Of a DNA stretch of 64,000 nucleotides, positions 44,401 to 54,640 are shown piece after piece. The stretch comes from Prorocentrum cordatum (lineage: Eukaryota > Sar > Dinophyceae > Prorocentrales > Prorocentraceae), in contig CAUYUJ010014593.1 in assembly GCA_963575745.1 (NCBI GenBank), positions 289,051-353,050 on the forward strand, written 5' to 3'. The notes below the pieces were generated by a model. It was not told the origin of the DNA and made no database searches. It saw only the letters and a program-made list of their open reading frames with translations. The position numbers and the translations under genes are program-made. The number at the start of each line of letters is the position of its first letter. The first letter of the stretch is position 1.

Positions 44401-45169
44401 AGTGGTTGGCTATCAATTGCAGTGTGCTGTGCTCGAGAACGGATGGCCTCAGACAGGGCGCAGCATCAGCGGCACCCTGGGGCAGACCAAGGCCAGGGAG
44501 AAAGGAGTCGGCAAATATGAGGCAATCAGAGCAAGCGGTTGCACCTCTCTCCCCCCCGAGCGCGACAGCGACCACAGGGGATACGAACGCGTGTTCGAAC
44601 AATGGAGTTCCCCCCTCACTGGAATCGACCTACGCTTCCAAGGGCTGCGTCAAGTTGCAGAGGAGTACCTGGCCAACGGCAGACTGACGATCTCCACCAT
44701 AGACTCAAGCCAGGGCGGGGAGGCGGACATTGTGATCTACCTGACCACGCGTTCCAACTTTTGGCACGACTGGGGCTTCATGGACAACCCCAACAGAGTG
44801 AACGTCGCAATCGCGCGGGCCACCTCCAACGCGGTCATAATCGGGGACGGAAGGATGTTCGGCGCTGCCACAGGAGCACACCTTAGGGAGCTCTCCGAGT
44901 ACGGGAGGCTGGCCAATCTATGGGTCCGCTTCCAGGGGACCAACCTGGGCAAGAGAACCACGCTACGCATTGATCAGAAATTTGACCCCATCGTGGACCT
45001 CGCGACATGGATTCCCCCCGCTCCCACACACAGGGGACGACAGCATACAAGGCCTAGACGACGCCATCAAGAAGGCCAAAGCCAGTATGGAGATCACCTT
45101 CGCAGACCGCATCGCGGCAACACTCGGTCCTCAGTTCTCTTGGGACAAGCTGAGTGGTGCTCTCTCTGA
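41465..45169 (+). pseudogene. Zinc-finger UPF1-like SF1 helicase
   Basis: One frame runs from 41,465 to 45,169, broken only by TAG at 42,230-42,232 (~1,235 codons). The N-terminal part has CWWCEICQKYC...HFLGGGHFAEA, a C2H2-like finger (about 41,625-41,690). Counting from the Met at 42,290, helicase motifs are: Q-like LNEGATKAL, motif I GPPGTGKT (residues 367-374), Ia LTAGSNTTADKPA, II DEAGQ (505-509), III LLVGDSF (~529-535), the YRMHP box (~575), IV VVVGYQLQ, V TIDSSQGGEADIV (~803) and VI NRVNVAIARA (~835). Order and signatures are those of UPF1/SMG-2-like RNA/DNA helicases, 5'-3' translocases. Every ATPase motif is intact. It begins ~90 bp after the RNase H frame, on the same strand, which links it to the retroelement. 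Confidence 0.85.
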
Positions 45170-46136
45170 TAGCATGCAGAAGTTGGTTGACGACCCCGCA
45201 GTGGCCATCCTTCTGTACACAGTGTCAGGGCTACACCCCCACCAGTGGCAAATTGGGGCCACCCCCAGGCAGCCGGGCAGCTTAGACAGGAAGGCCTGGA
45301 GTCACCTTGGCTACTGCTTAGATGTGGAAGTCGGAATCGATGCCAGCAACCTTGTGTATAACCTCACATGGGCAGCCCTGGTCTGGTTCCTTGGACTGGG
45401 TACGCCGTGGCGCGACAAGCAGTTCGGCGTCGCATACGACTCGCTCCCACCGCTGCCCCACATGGTTGGGGACAACCGCCGCCCCAAGGCCTCAAGCCGC
45501 TGTGCCCCCCGGAGCACGCTCCCACAGTTTCCCGCGGCCTGGAGCAGCCCCGCCTGCCGGTGCAGACGCCACAGGGTGCACCCAGGAATGAAGAACCTTC
45601 ATTCCCTACTCAATACCGACAAGATCGATACAGATTTCACGCAATCCTTAGTATGAGACGACGGGCTGCCCCTCAATCCCCTCGCATTCAGGGTGCTACT
45701 AGTGGTGATGGTGCTGCAACTACGCGAGCCCCGCGCCACGCTCTGGCCCTTCCCGTACCCAGAGGCCACAGGCGACATCCTGGAGGCCATGCTGGGCCTG
45801 TGCCTTCCGTGGCAGGATGCACACAAAGAGTTCCGCACCCAGTTCGCTGAGACGTGGGGTTTCCAGCTCGCGGACCTCGCCCCCCTACGCACCAGGCTAG
45901 CGGAGGTCATACACCACACTAGCACCTTGGCCACATATGCCCATCACCATAAGGTTGCAGCCAAGCATAAATGTCCGAAGACATGGACAGGAATGCAGGC
46001 ACACGACTTCACCCTGGAGGCCCCCCTGCGCGTGCTGGAAACTTTAGTCCGGCCTGCCGACGTTACGCAGCCCGCATACCATGGGCGACCTCCGGTACAT
46101 TGGGGGCGGCATAGCAATCTCCAACCACCGACTTGA
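45019..46136 (+). pseudogene. Unassigned C-terminal extension of the helicase polyprotein
   Basis: After the helicase frame meets a C6 run (45,014-45,019), the alternative frame reads on smoothly: GLDDAIKKAKASMEITFADR, GYCLDVEVGIDASNLVYNLT and, after a TGA at 45,654-45,656, LREPRATLWPFPYPEATGDI and ETLVRPADV. It stays in one frame for ~370 codons apart from that TGA. It is rich in helices, contains no repeats and has no domain I recognise. One extra C in the run would join it to the helicase, so I read it as the same ancestral polyprotein. Confidence 0.5.
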
Positions 46137-46530
46137 CGAGGACATCCCGGCCTCCCCGGCCCCAGGAACAACGCTGTTCCCCCCAATAGTACGCGACGAA
46201 CGCTTCTGCAGGCGGCAGAAGGATGCTACCTACAATTGCGACGGATGCACCAGCGTCGGACTACATGGCAGCAGGCACCTGGGAAGACGACGACACACGG
46301 GAGCTGCTAGCCCAGAACCGTGCGCAGGCGTACACGGAAGGAAAGAATTGCAGATGGCTCTGCGAGCGCTGCTGGGTCAGCTCGCTGGAAAGGAAGGGGG
46401 TGCACGTCCCCGAACCCGACGCGACAGAGCGCAGTAGCAGGAAGTCCATGCAGTGGCTATTACAAGAACACAAACGCAGACTGGATGAACACCGCGCACG
46501 GAAAAGGGCCAAGACACTCAGCCGAGCGAC
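46137..46530 (+). pseudogene. Putative zinc-ribbon tail
   Basis: Two overlapping frames carry paired cysteines: RFCRRQKDATYNCDGC (about 46,203-46,250), CRWLCERCW (about 46,350) and HCAGCRNRVSW (about 46,545). Between them is a basic helical stretch, QWLLQEHKRRLDEHRARKRA. This looks like a nucleic-acid-binding end of the element, but no family is recognised. Confidence 0.35.
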
Positions 46531-46921
46531 ATCGACGTCGCTGCATTGCGCCGGCTGTCGAAACCGAGTCTCTTGGATCTCGAAAACCTCCAGCAATCCC
46601 ATGGAGTTCTTCGTCAGCATCGGCTTCGCCGGGGGCTGCTACAGAGGTTGGAGCTCCATGTGCCGTCTGGGACCCACGAGTGGCACGCGCTGTTCCCATG
46701 GGAGCCTGGCGCACCGTTGAATATCGGGGGGCGGGGCGCCGATTGTCGTGTCGACGATGCGTTTGTCTTGCGCGCCATTGCGCGATCACTGGAGTGCATG
46801 GGAGTCTTCACCACGCATATCAATGACTTGGGACAGCGGCCTGCGGTGACAGCGTGTGTCGAATGATGCGAACGCTATTGCGCGGAATTGTCGGGCGTGC
46901 CGGATGAACGAGAACTCATTT

Positions 46922-46957
46922 TGTATATATATTTATATGTATATATATATATATATT
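46922..46957. repeat. (AT)n microsatellite
   Basis: TATATATATATTTATATGTA and following TA repeats, unusual in this GC-rich region. Confidence 0.9.
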
Positions 46958-46959
46958 GG

Positions 46960-47580
46960 GCCCCAGCGATCTCGCGACCACGTGGGCCCGCGTCGCTCTC
47001 CGACGGTCGATGTTGTTCGGCCTCGGCGCCCGCGGACAGCGACAGGCCATCTATGCGCGTGAACGGCGGCGCGAAATTCTTCGGCTGGTACTGGGCCATT
47101 CCCGCGCAGGGCGACGCCATTGAGACGGCCGCGAGGACGCTGGCGGAGCGTGCGATCATGGACCTGGCCGGGATACCGGTCATCATCAACAGTGACCGAG
47201 GGCAAATGTTCGCCCGTTCTGTTGTCGAGGATTTGGCGCGAACATTTGGAATCGAGCATAGTTTCGGGGCGCCCATTCACCTGCAGTTCCCGTTTGCCGC
47301 GGAGCGGCCGCGCATGGGGGCGCAAGACATCGACGCGAGCATTCATGGGGGATCGACGGGATTGGGATGCAGTTGTGGCAGTGTTTCAATGGTCGGTCCG
47401 CGCCCCAGCACACCCCCCACGATATCATCACGGGCATGAAGCCGAGGGTGCTTTTGGATCCGACACAGTCCACGCCGACATTTGCGAAGCAGGTTTCAAT
47501 CACCGACTAAGTGAATACTTTTGCGGAACACGCACAGAACGTTTGCAAGTTCGCGTCGGAACAGCACGATCTAATTCATT
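46960..47580 (+). pseudogene. Gypsy-type integrase core remnant
   Basis: FFGWYWAIPAQGDAIETAAR and LAGIPVIINSDRGQMFARSV (about 47,075-47,225) match the region around the second catalytic Asp of retroelement integrases; FGIEHSFGAPIHLQFPFAAE (about 47,250-47,305) corresponds to the HPQ...E block that carries the catalytic Glu. After frameshifts near 47,330 and 47,400, DWDAVVAVFQWSVRAPAHT and DIITGMKPRVLLDPT resemble the NxSxHxxTGxxPxE/LxxG tail of integrases. Integrase inserts LTR-retroelement DNA. The zinc HHCC domain and the first Asp are not visible; the 5' side ends at the AT microsatellite. Confidence 0.65.
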
Positions 47581-48035
47581 CGTGACAGGGAGAGCTCCAG
47601 GTCCGCGAGCACGGCAGGGGGGGATTTCTCACGCGTGGGAGATGATTGCTCGACTGCGAGGCCAGCCCATCAGCGGGGCTGGGATGAGACTAAACGTCGC
47701 GACGATGTATATCATATCGCTGAAGTTCTTGGACTGGCAGGCGATGCTCGCGCATGCGCAGTTGCAGACGCCGCAACAGGCAAGCGCAATGATTTGGGTT
47801 CCCACGGCCCAGTTAGCGCCGTCAGTCTTGTGCCGATCGAGGCGCTACCGCTGCGAGTGCCAGACGGCGAGACACGGGCGCGCGCGCAGATGCATGGCCT
47901 GAGTGGGACAGTAGCGAATCAAGGCGCGGATGGGCGCGCATGCATCCGGCGGGGCGACGTTCCGGCAGAGGCCAGGCCAACGCTTGTGTACCTCACGCAG
48001 ACCAACTACAGGTGGCTGCGCTGGGCAGGCTCGGA
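47581..48035. other. No confident feature; possible 3' continuation of the gypsy pol
   Basis: The + frame 47,635-48,378 contains KRRDDVYHIAEVLGLAGDAR and TLVYLTQTNYRWLRWAG, plausible but unassigned. Confidence 0.3.
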
Positions 48036-48178
48036 TCTGGCGGGCACGTTGGGCCCCGGCGGACTCCTGGCGGGCGCGCCAGATGCTTGCGAACTCCTGG
48101 CAGGCGCGCCGGGTTGCAGCGCTCCCGGCGGGCGCGTCGGGATGAGGCCAACGAAGGTTTGGCGGGCGCGCCGGATGA
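48036..48178 (+). repeat. CTCCTGGCGGGCGCGCC degenerate tandem repeat
   Basis: Five to six copies of TGGCGGGCGCGCC(A/G)GATG, spaced 25-40 bp. Confidence 0.7.
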
Positions 48179-48294
48179 CCTCTCTACAGCGACTGACTGC
48201 GCCCGCTGCTCTCTTTCGCATACAGGCGCGGTCGCGCAACGACGCGGGGGCGGGCGCTGCGGCGGGCCCCCGGGCCCAGGTTTTGAACCCCCGT

Positions 48295-48520
48295 CTACAG
48301 ACCACGTGCAGCATCAGAGCAGGAAGGGTGGCATGTTGTACAAAAGCACCAGAGCAGGAAGGGTGGCACGTTGTATAGAATTAAGCCTTAAGGCGATTCT
48401 GAGGTTGTCGGGGGTGCTACCCGCGATGAAACATCCCGCATCTTTGCTGGTGCGACAGAAGCCCGCTGGCGCGACGGAAACCTGCCGGTGCGACAGAGCC
48501 TGCCGATGCGACAGTCCAGC
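48295..48520 (+). repeat. Two short tandem repeats
   Basis: GAGCAGGAAGGGTGGCA(T/C)GTTGTA is duplicated at about 48,318 and 48,352. GCTGG(T/C)GCGAC(A/G)GAA/AGCC recurs four times at about 48,447-48,515 with an ~18-bp period. Confidence 0.75.
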
Positions 48521-48859
48521 CGCTCTGCAGAGATTCGCACGGCGACGGCAACTGCGCTTAATCTTGCATTTACAGTTTAAGCGTCATTTTGCCACATATA
48601 CTTGTGTCAGGGAACGGAAGCGACGGCAACCGTATCCAGTAGCTCAAGCCACGCGGATGGCGGGCGCGCCGGCCGAGCTAGCAACCGAGCTGCACCAGGC
48701 GCGCCGGCGCGCCAGTCCGGAGCAGCAATGTTTTTTTTTTTCCACATCCTGAGTGGGGATTCTTGTTTTCTCTGGACACCCTCCGCGCAGGATCTCCCCA
48801 CCCCCTCTCTCTCTCTGTCTCTCTCTTCCTCTTCCTCTCTCTGGCCGTTACCATCATCA

Positions 48860-49195
48860 GTCACCTTCACTCATCATCATCCTGATCATCGCTACCATCA
48901 TTACCCCCGCACCCCTTCACCCACCATCATCATCATCCTCATCATCACCACCCATCGTCACTAATCATCATCCTCGTCATCGTTTCCATCATCGTAATCA
49001 TCACACTCATTCACACTCACACCATTATGATCCTCCTCATCAACAACGTCATCATAATCCGACCAATCATCATCATTATCATCATCCTCATCAACACCAT
49101 CATCATTCTGTCACTCATCACCATCATCACCACTCATCATCACCAGCATCATCCTCATCTCCACTCGCTCAATCATCACTTCGTCATCACTCACT
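48860..49195. repeat. (ATC)n degenerate microsatellite
   Basis: About 330 bp of ATC/CAC triplets with scattered substitutions. Confidence 0.9.
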
Positions 49196-49204
49196 CCCTA
49201 GTTT

Positions 49205-49410
49205 GAATATGAAGAACGCCTAGAGCGGGAGCCTCGTCTGTGAATGAATTGAGAGGAAGTCTCAGGCGGGACCCCCTTCCATATGGGCTCCGCACTTCAC
49301 GTTGGCAATCCGAGCAGGTCATCCTCAAACGTGTAATTGTCGTCACTTTTGGGCTCCTGAGGCCTGACTGCGGAGGAAGTGCCAAGCGGGGGCGCTGTCT
49401 GTGGGTGAAT
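49205..49410 (+). repeat. ~160-bp satellite, isolated unit(s)
   Basis: GAGAGGAAGTCTCAGGCGGG, TTCACGTTGGCAATCCGAGC, AGGTCATCCTCAAACGTGTA and TTTTGGGCTCCTGAGG occur here once, in the same order as in the array at 51.3-52.7 kb. Confidence 0.85.
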
Positions 49411-51310
49411 TTTGGAATCCACTGCCCCTCTGTTATGAGGCCGCTGTATAGGAGAGGGAACAGAGGACAGAGTTTTTACACAGCTCTGAGGAATTAGTGA
49501 ATTTAGTAAGGGTCCGTCTTGAAGTGCCTCGAAGAAAGCGCGCGCGCCCGAATCGCAGGCATGTGGCTATATGCGGACCCAGGACACTTTGCTTCCCGTC
49601 GTCGTCCTCGCCCTTGCTCCGTTCCCCTTCCTTTCCTCTCTCCCCTGGATGGTGTCGAAAGCGTCCGCGGCTCGGGCGGGGGAGCGCCCCTTCCCACCTC
49701 CCTCGTTATTCCTCGTTGCTCTTTGCCTCCCTGCTCCACCATCCGTCGTCCTACCTCGCCCGCCCCCCTTGCTCGAAAAGTGAAGTCCCTGGCGCCGCGT
49801 GCCCGCGTCAGCGGTGAATGCTTTTTCGATATCCGAGCGCAGCGGCGCAACCAGAGGGGATTGCCAATGCGAGAGTTCGGGGCGCGCCCAAAATGCGGGC
49901 GGCACGGCCGCCGAGCACAGTCGCATCGCAAACATGTAAATTATAGGTGCCTGCGGGAAGGTCCGCCCCCCTTGCCAGAGCTGCGATCTATATGGCGACG
50001 CGCGGAGCTTTGACGGTTAAGAGGTCCTTGACATGTGACATCCCTCGTGTTTTCGGATTGCTGCGCGGCATTTTTTGGGGCCCTTCGAAGCCTTTTGGGG
50101 CGTCTTCGGGCCGTTGGGGGCCGCTTTGGCGTCGCGTTGCACCGCGGCCGCCCTGGGCCAGGGAAGCGCGCATTTGCGGCTCTCTCGGGGGCGCCCTGGG
50201 CCGGGGAAGTGCATATTTGCATTCCCCCCCAGCTGGGCACGTCGACCTCGGTTCTGGGTTGGCAAAGTCGGGGCGCCCTCGAGGTGGCGAGCGTTCACCG
50301 TTTTCGAAATGCACAGATAAAGGTGTGATCTGCGTACACAGCTCGTGTCTTCAATTGTGTATTTTCGTGCTTGTGCCCGCTGTTTGCACAGATCGTGGTG
50401 TGATCTGTTGGCGCAGATCTCGTTCCCATTTGTGTATTTGGAGCGTGCCCCTCGCGGGTGGTGTTGAATGGGCGGGAACTGTCGCGTTTCTCTTCCGGCT
50501 GGTCCAGGGTTGGCGTCGTGCGCGGTGCGGGCGAAATGCGCAGCTCGCGTCTTCAACTGTGCATTTGTTGTGCGCCTCTCGCTGGAGTGGTCCCCGGGCG
50601 GGAGTTTCCGCGGGTCTACCGGCCGGTCCAGGAGGGGGCCGTGGTCTGGGCGCGCAAAGGCGCGGGGGGGTGGGGGTGGTGGGCTGTGGGAAGGAAGGGG
50701 TTTGATAGGTGGGGTGGCCGAGGGGCCAAGGATGAGCGGGACTGGGCGAGAGCGGAGGAAGAGAGCCCAGGAGGATCTGCATCATCGGCGTCAGCATCAC
50801 GAGGGCGAGGGAGGTGGGGGGGGGCAGAATTTTGGGGCATGATGCGCACTAGGGCGTAGAGGATGGGAGGAGGGCAGGCATGTGGACGATGGGGGAACGA
50901 ATCCGGCGCAGGAGGACGACGAGGAACGACGTGAATTGACGCATGGGGGGGGGGGCAATGCGGATGAAGGGCGGGATGAGGACCGGGGCAATCGGAGGGG
51001 CATGAAGAAGGTGGGGCCGCAGCGAAGGGATATTTAAACGAGGTGGGGGATGGGGCATGAGTTCGAGGCGGGCGCCAGCTAACGATTAGCTGAACAGTTC
51101 TTGCGTGTCCGCGCGCCCCCGGAGCGCAGGGACTGGTTGCAGAACTTCCTGATGCGGGTAATCGTGCTCTCCGTGCTTCCAGGCCCAAGGCTCGAGTCCG
51201 CGACGCCTCTTGGCGTCGCGATGATGCCGCCCCGATCTGCCAGACCGCATATGCACAGATACGCAGAATATGTGTTGCAACGCTTGTTTGCATGACACTC
51301 TCTATACAAA
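49411..51310. other. 1.9-kb segment interrupting the 160-bp satellite
   Basis: No confident gene. It contains a local duplication (GCCCTGGGCC(A/G)GGGAAG, about 50,150 and 50,189), a run related to the CCAAGAG family in inverse orientation near 50,060-50,130, and three diverged copies of a TGTGATCTG...CAATTGTGTATTT block at about 50,326, 50,400 and 50,533. A plus frame 50,458-50,859 and its minus counterpart lack family motifs. Confidence 0.4.
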
Positions 51311-52680
51311 CAGACCCACGTTGGAACCCAAGGTGAATGCAGAGGAAGGCTCAGGCGGGGGCCCCCAGCCCCTACGGGGGCCGCATTTCATGTTGGTAAT
51401 CCGAGCGGGTCATCCTCAAACCTGTAACCGTCGTAACTTTCGGGCTCCTGAGGTTAAAATATGGAGGAAGTCTTCGGCGGGGGCCTTGTCTGTGGGTGAA
51501 TTGCGAGGAAGTCTCAGGCGGGGGCCTCTTCCCTATGGGGCCGGCACGTCATGTTGGTAATCCGTGCGGGTCATCCTCAAACTTGTGAGCGTCGTCAATG
51601 TTGATCTCTTGAAACTTGAATATGGGGGAAGTATCAGGCGGGGACTTTGTCCGTGAGTGATTTGCAGGGAAGTCTCAGGCGGGGGCCCCTCCTTATGAGG
51701 CCTGCGCTTCACGTTGGTATTCCCAGCGGGTCATCCTCAAATTTGTAATTGTTGTCGATTTCGGGCTCCTGAGGCCAGAATATAGAGGAAGTCTTAGGCG
51801 GGAGCTCCGTCTGCGAATGAATTGTGAGGAAGTCTCAGGCGGGGCCCCGTTCTATATGGGCCCCGCATTTCATGTTGGCAATCCGAGCAGGTCATCCTCA
51901 AACGTGTAATTGTCGTCACTTTTGGGTCCCTGAGGCTTGAATTTTGAGGAAATACCAAGCGGGGGCCTCGTCTGTGGGTGAGTTCTGAGGAAGTCTCAGG
52001 CGGGAGCCCCTTCTCCTTATTGGGGCCGCACTTCATGTTGGTAATCCGAGCGGGTCATCCAACACTTGTAATTGTCGTCATTTTTGGGTTCCTGAGGCTT
52101 GAATATGGAGGAAGTATCAGGCGGAATCCACGACTGTGAGTGAATTGCGAAGAAGTCCTAGGCGGGGGCGTCTTCCTTATGGGGCCGACATTTCACGTTG
52201 GTAAACCGAGCGGGTCATCTTCAAACCTGTAATTGTCGTCACTTTTGGGCTCCTGAATCTTGAGTATAGGAGAAGTATCAGGCGGGGGCCTTGTCCGTGA
52301 GTGAATTGCAGGGAGGTCTCAGGCGGGGCCCCCTCCCTCATGGGGCCGGCATTTCATATGGGTAATCCGAGCGGGTCATCCTGAAACCTGCAACTGTCGT
52401 CACTTTTGGTTTCCTGACGCCAGAATATGGAGGGAGTCTTTCGCGGAGGCTTCGCATGTGGGTGAATTCCGAGGAAGTTTCAGGCAGGGGCCCCTTCCCC
52501 CGATGGGGGCCGCATTTCATGTTGGTAATCCGAGCGTGTCATCCTCGAACTTGTAACTGTTGTCACTTTCGGGCTCCTGAGGCCAGAATATAGAGGAAGT
52601 AGGCGGGGGCCTTGTCTGTGAGTGACTTGCGAGGAAGTCTCAGGCGGGAGCCCCCTCCCTATGGAGGCCCCTCCATATGG
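51311..52680 (+). repeat. ~160-bp satellite array, eight to nine units
   Basis: GTCATCCTCAAAC-type blocks fall near 51,408, 51,567, 51,732, 51,890, 52,055, 52,215, 52,376 and 52,536, a period of 159-165 bp. Each unit holds two GAAGT(C/A)TCAGGCGGGGGCC blocks, so it is itself a diverged dimer. Confidence 0.95.
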
Positions 52681-52741
52681 GCCCCCCTCCCTACGGACAA
52701 CGGCGCCGTGATGGTCGTGGCCGTTTCGAACGCGCAGGCGA

Positions 52742-54407
52742 AGAACATCTCCACGGAGACTGCGAAGGCGAATTAGAACGCTGCACAACGCCTGTGCCCT
52801 GCGAGCCCAGAAATACATCAACGCGAAGATGAGACCGGGGGGCATGCAGAACAGGTTGAAATTGTTGTGGGAGCACGTCCGCGTTCTGGTCGTCGAGGAG
52901 GTCAGCATGGCGGCGGCAGCTCTGTGCAACGCGCATGGCCTTCGCGCCTGCCACGGGCGCAGTTGCACGCGCGACGTGCAGGAGCCCACCTACAAGCGGC
53001 TGCACCACCTTCGGGCGCGCCCCCATCGCGCTGCACCTCGGCGATTTCCTGCAGCTGAAGCCCACCGGCAGCATCGGGCTCCCGACGGACGTGAACGAGC
53101 GCTTGGACGACGGAAACGGGTCGCAGAAGTACGCGGAGCCGCCGACGGTGGAGATTCAGCACGCCATCGAGGTCTTCACTTTGATCTCCTGCGTCTTCGG
53201 GCTGAAGGGCGCGAAGCGCTTCGAGCCCGGGGGCCCTCTGATCACGCTCCTTGGCTGCGTGCGCGAGGGCAGGCCCTTCCCACCAGAGGTCTGGTCTTCC
53301 CGGGAGAAGACGTTGGCCTTGGACAACCAGGGCGCCCTGGGCCCTCGGCACCAGCACGAGAACTTTCTGTTCGGCTACGGCGTGAGCATCTACTGGGAGA
53401 CGCTGGCGAGGTGGATCAACGCGCGTGCTCGTCGCGACGCTCGGCGTCTGGGCGCCCCCGTCGTTTTCTTGCAGGCCGTGGACGAGCGCGGCGCGATTCG
53501 GGGCGATCCCGACGCGCGTCGGCGCCTCCTGAACGTCCCGAACACGCACAATGCGGGTGACATCCACGGCGTCTTGCCGGCCCACGTCGGCATGGAGGTG
53601 CGATTCACGGCCGCGCAGGAGGAGCTGAAGAAGAAGTTGGGGCTCGTACAAGAGCAACGGGCCACCATCGCCCCCTTCGAGTTTCAGTTAGACGACGAGC
53701 GAGAGTACGAGGAGCGCGCGCCGGACCAGCTCTTGCGCCCCCGCTACCCACCGCAGGGGATCTGGCTGCAGGTGCGCGGCTTCCAGGAGTCCCCGATCTA
53801 CCAGGAGGTCGCCGAGGTGCTGCTGCAGAACGCCGAGGGCGCTGGCGACGACGGCGAGGCCAAGGCGCGGGCGAGGAGCTCGCTCATGTTCAGGCGAATC
53901 GAGCAGCAGCTCACGCGGCAGAGCTCGGGGGCGCACGCTGTGCGCCGCTCGGGGTTCACCATGGCGCGCGCGCCCCACTTTTCCTCGACGCTGTCGCAAG
54001 GCCACACGCTGCGCAAGGGCGTCGCCATCGACTGCGCCAGGGATGAGGACGCTGGCCGCACGGGCATGTCGGACGAGCAGTGGCGGCTGCACTTCTACGC
54101 CATGTTCTCCCGCGCCACGAGCAGGCGGAACATGCTGATCCTGCGGCCGCCCGCGCGAGAGGTCCTGGGGCGCGGACCGCCGGCGCCCCCGCGAAAGGCG
54201 GTCCAGGAGTTCGACAAGAGAGCGGTGGACTCCAGGGTTGAGGCGGAGCAGCTCGCGGCAGAGCTGGGCCTCGTGCTGCCTCCCGCCTGGGCGCCGCGGC
54301 GCGCGCCTGGAGGCACGCGGGGCTGCCCCAACGGTCTGGCCCGCGGGGTTGCCCCGACGGCCTGCCCTCGCGCCCCGGTGGCCCGCGGGATTGCCCCGCA
54401 GGCATGA
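52742..54407 (+). pseudogene. PIF1-like SF1 helicase, 5'-truncated and frameshifted
   Basis: Sequence similarity begins about 52,745 (RAQKYINAKMRPGG). RVLVVEEVSM (about 52,880) is the Walker B motif of PIF1 helicases. A frame change near 53,008 leads into LHLGDFLQLKPTGS (about 53,031; motif III). Later come LPAHVGMEVRFTA (about 53,571) and STLSQGHTLRKGVAIDC (about 53,982) with MFSRATSRRNMLIL (about 54,100; motif VI). PIF1 enzymes are 5'-3' DNA helicases; they occur as host genes and as parts of Helitron transposases, and copies are abundant in dinoflagellates. The Walker A region is missing because the copy starts where the 160-bp satellite ends. No Rep or OTU domain is seen. The C-terminus runs into GGCCCGCGGGGTTGCCCCGA repeats (54,320-54,440). 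Confidence 0.75.
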
Positions 54408-54574
54408 CTGGCCCGAAGGGCTGCCCCGACGGCTTCGCGATCTAGCTGTCGGCAAGCGCGCGCGTGCTGGCCGCAACGGCGACGGCGCCGAGGAAAATCA
54501 CCTTGCTTCCCCCGACCAGGGGGGAGGGGAGGTGCACATGGAGAAGGAAAGGGTGGGGGGAGGGCGATGATGAG

Positions 54575-54640
54575 GAGGAGGTGGAGAGAGAAGGAGGAGG
54601 AGGAGGAGGAGGAGGAGGAGGAAAAGGAGGGGGAGGGGGA
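54575..54640. repeat. (GGA)n microsatellite
   Basis: Imperfect GGA triplets grading into GGGGGA. Confidence 0.9.

Larger units (their letters stand above)
34060..46530 (+). mobile_element. LINE-type retrotransposon carrying a C5 DNA methyltransferase and a UPF1-like helicase (decayed)
   Basis: About 12.4 kb of plus-strand coding sequence without a clear non-coding break carries, in order, an ORF1-like region, DNA methyltransferase, AP-type endonuclease, RT-related region, Cys/His segment, RNase H, zinc-finger SF1 helicase and an unassigned tail. Endonuclease, RT, zinc-binding segment and RNase H in this order define a LINE. Capture of a DNMT by retrotransposons has been reported in dinoflagellates; a helicase in the same unit is my inference from the shared strand, tight spacing, composition and C-run style. 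The frame is broken by stops at 36,562, 36,916, 37,606, 39,871, 40,874, 42,232 and 45,656 and by several frameshifts. Terminal boundaries are uncertain: the 5' edge is placed after the 33.8-34.0 kb minisatellite and the 3' edge where zinc-motif coding fades. Confidence 0.65.
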
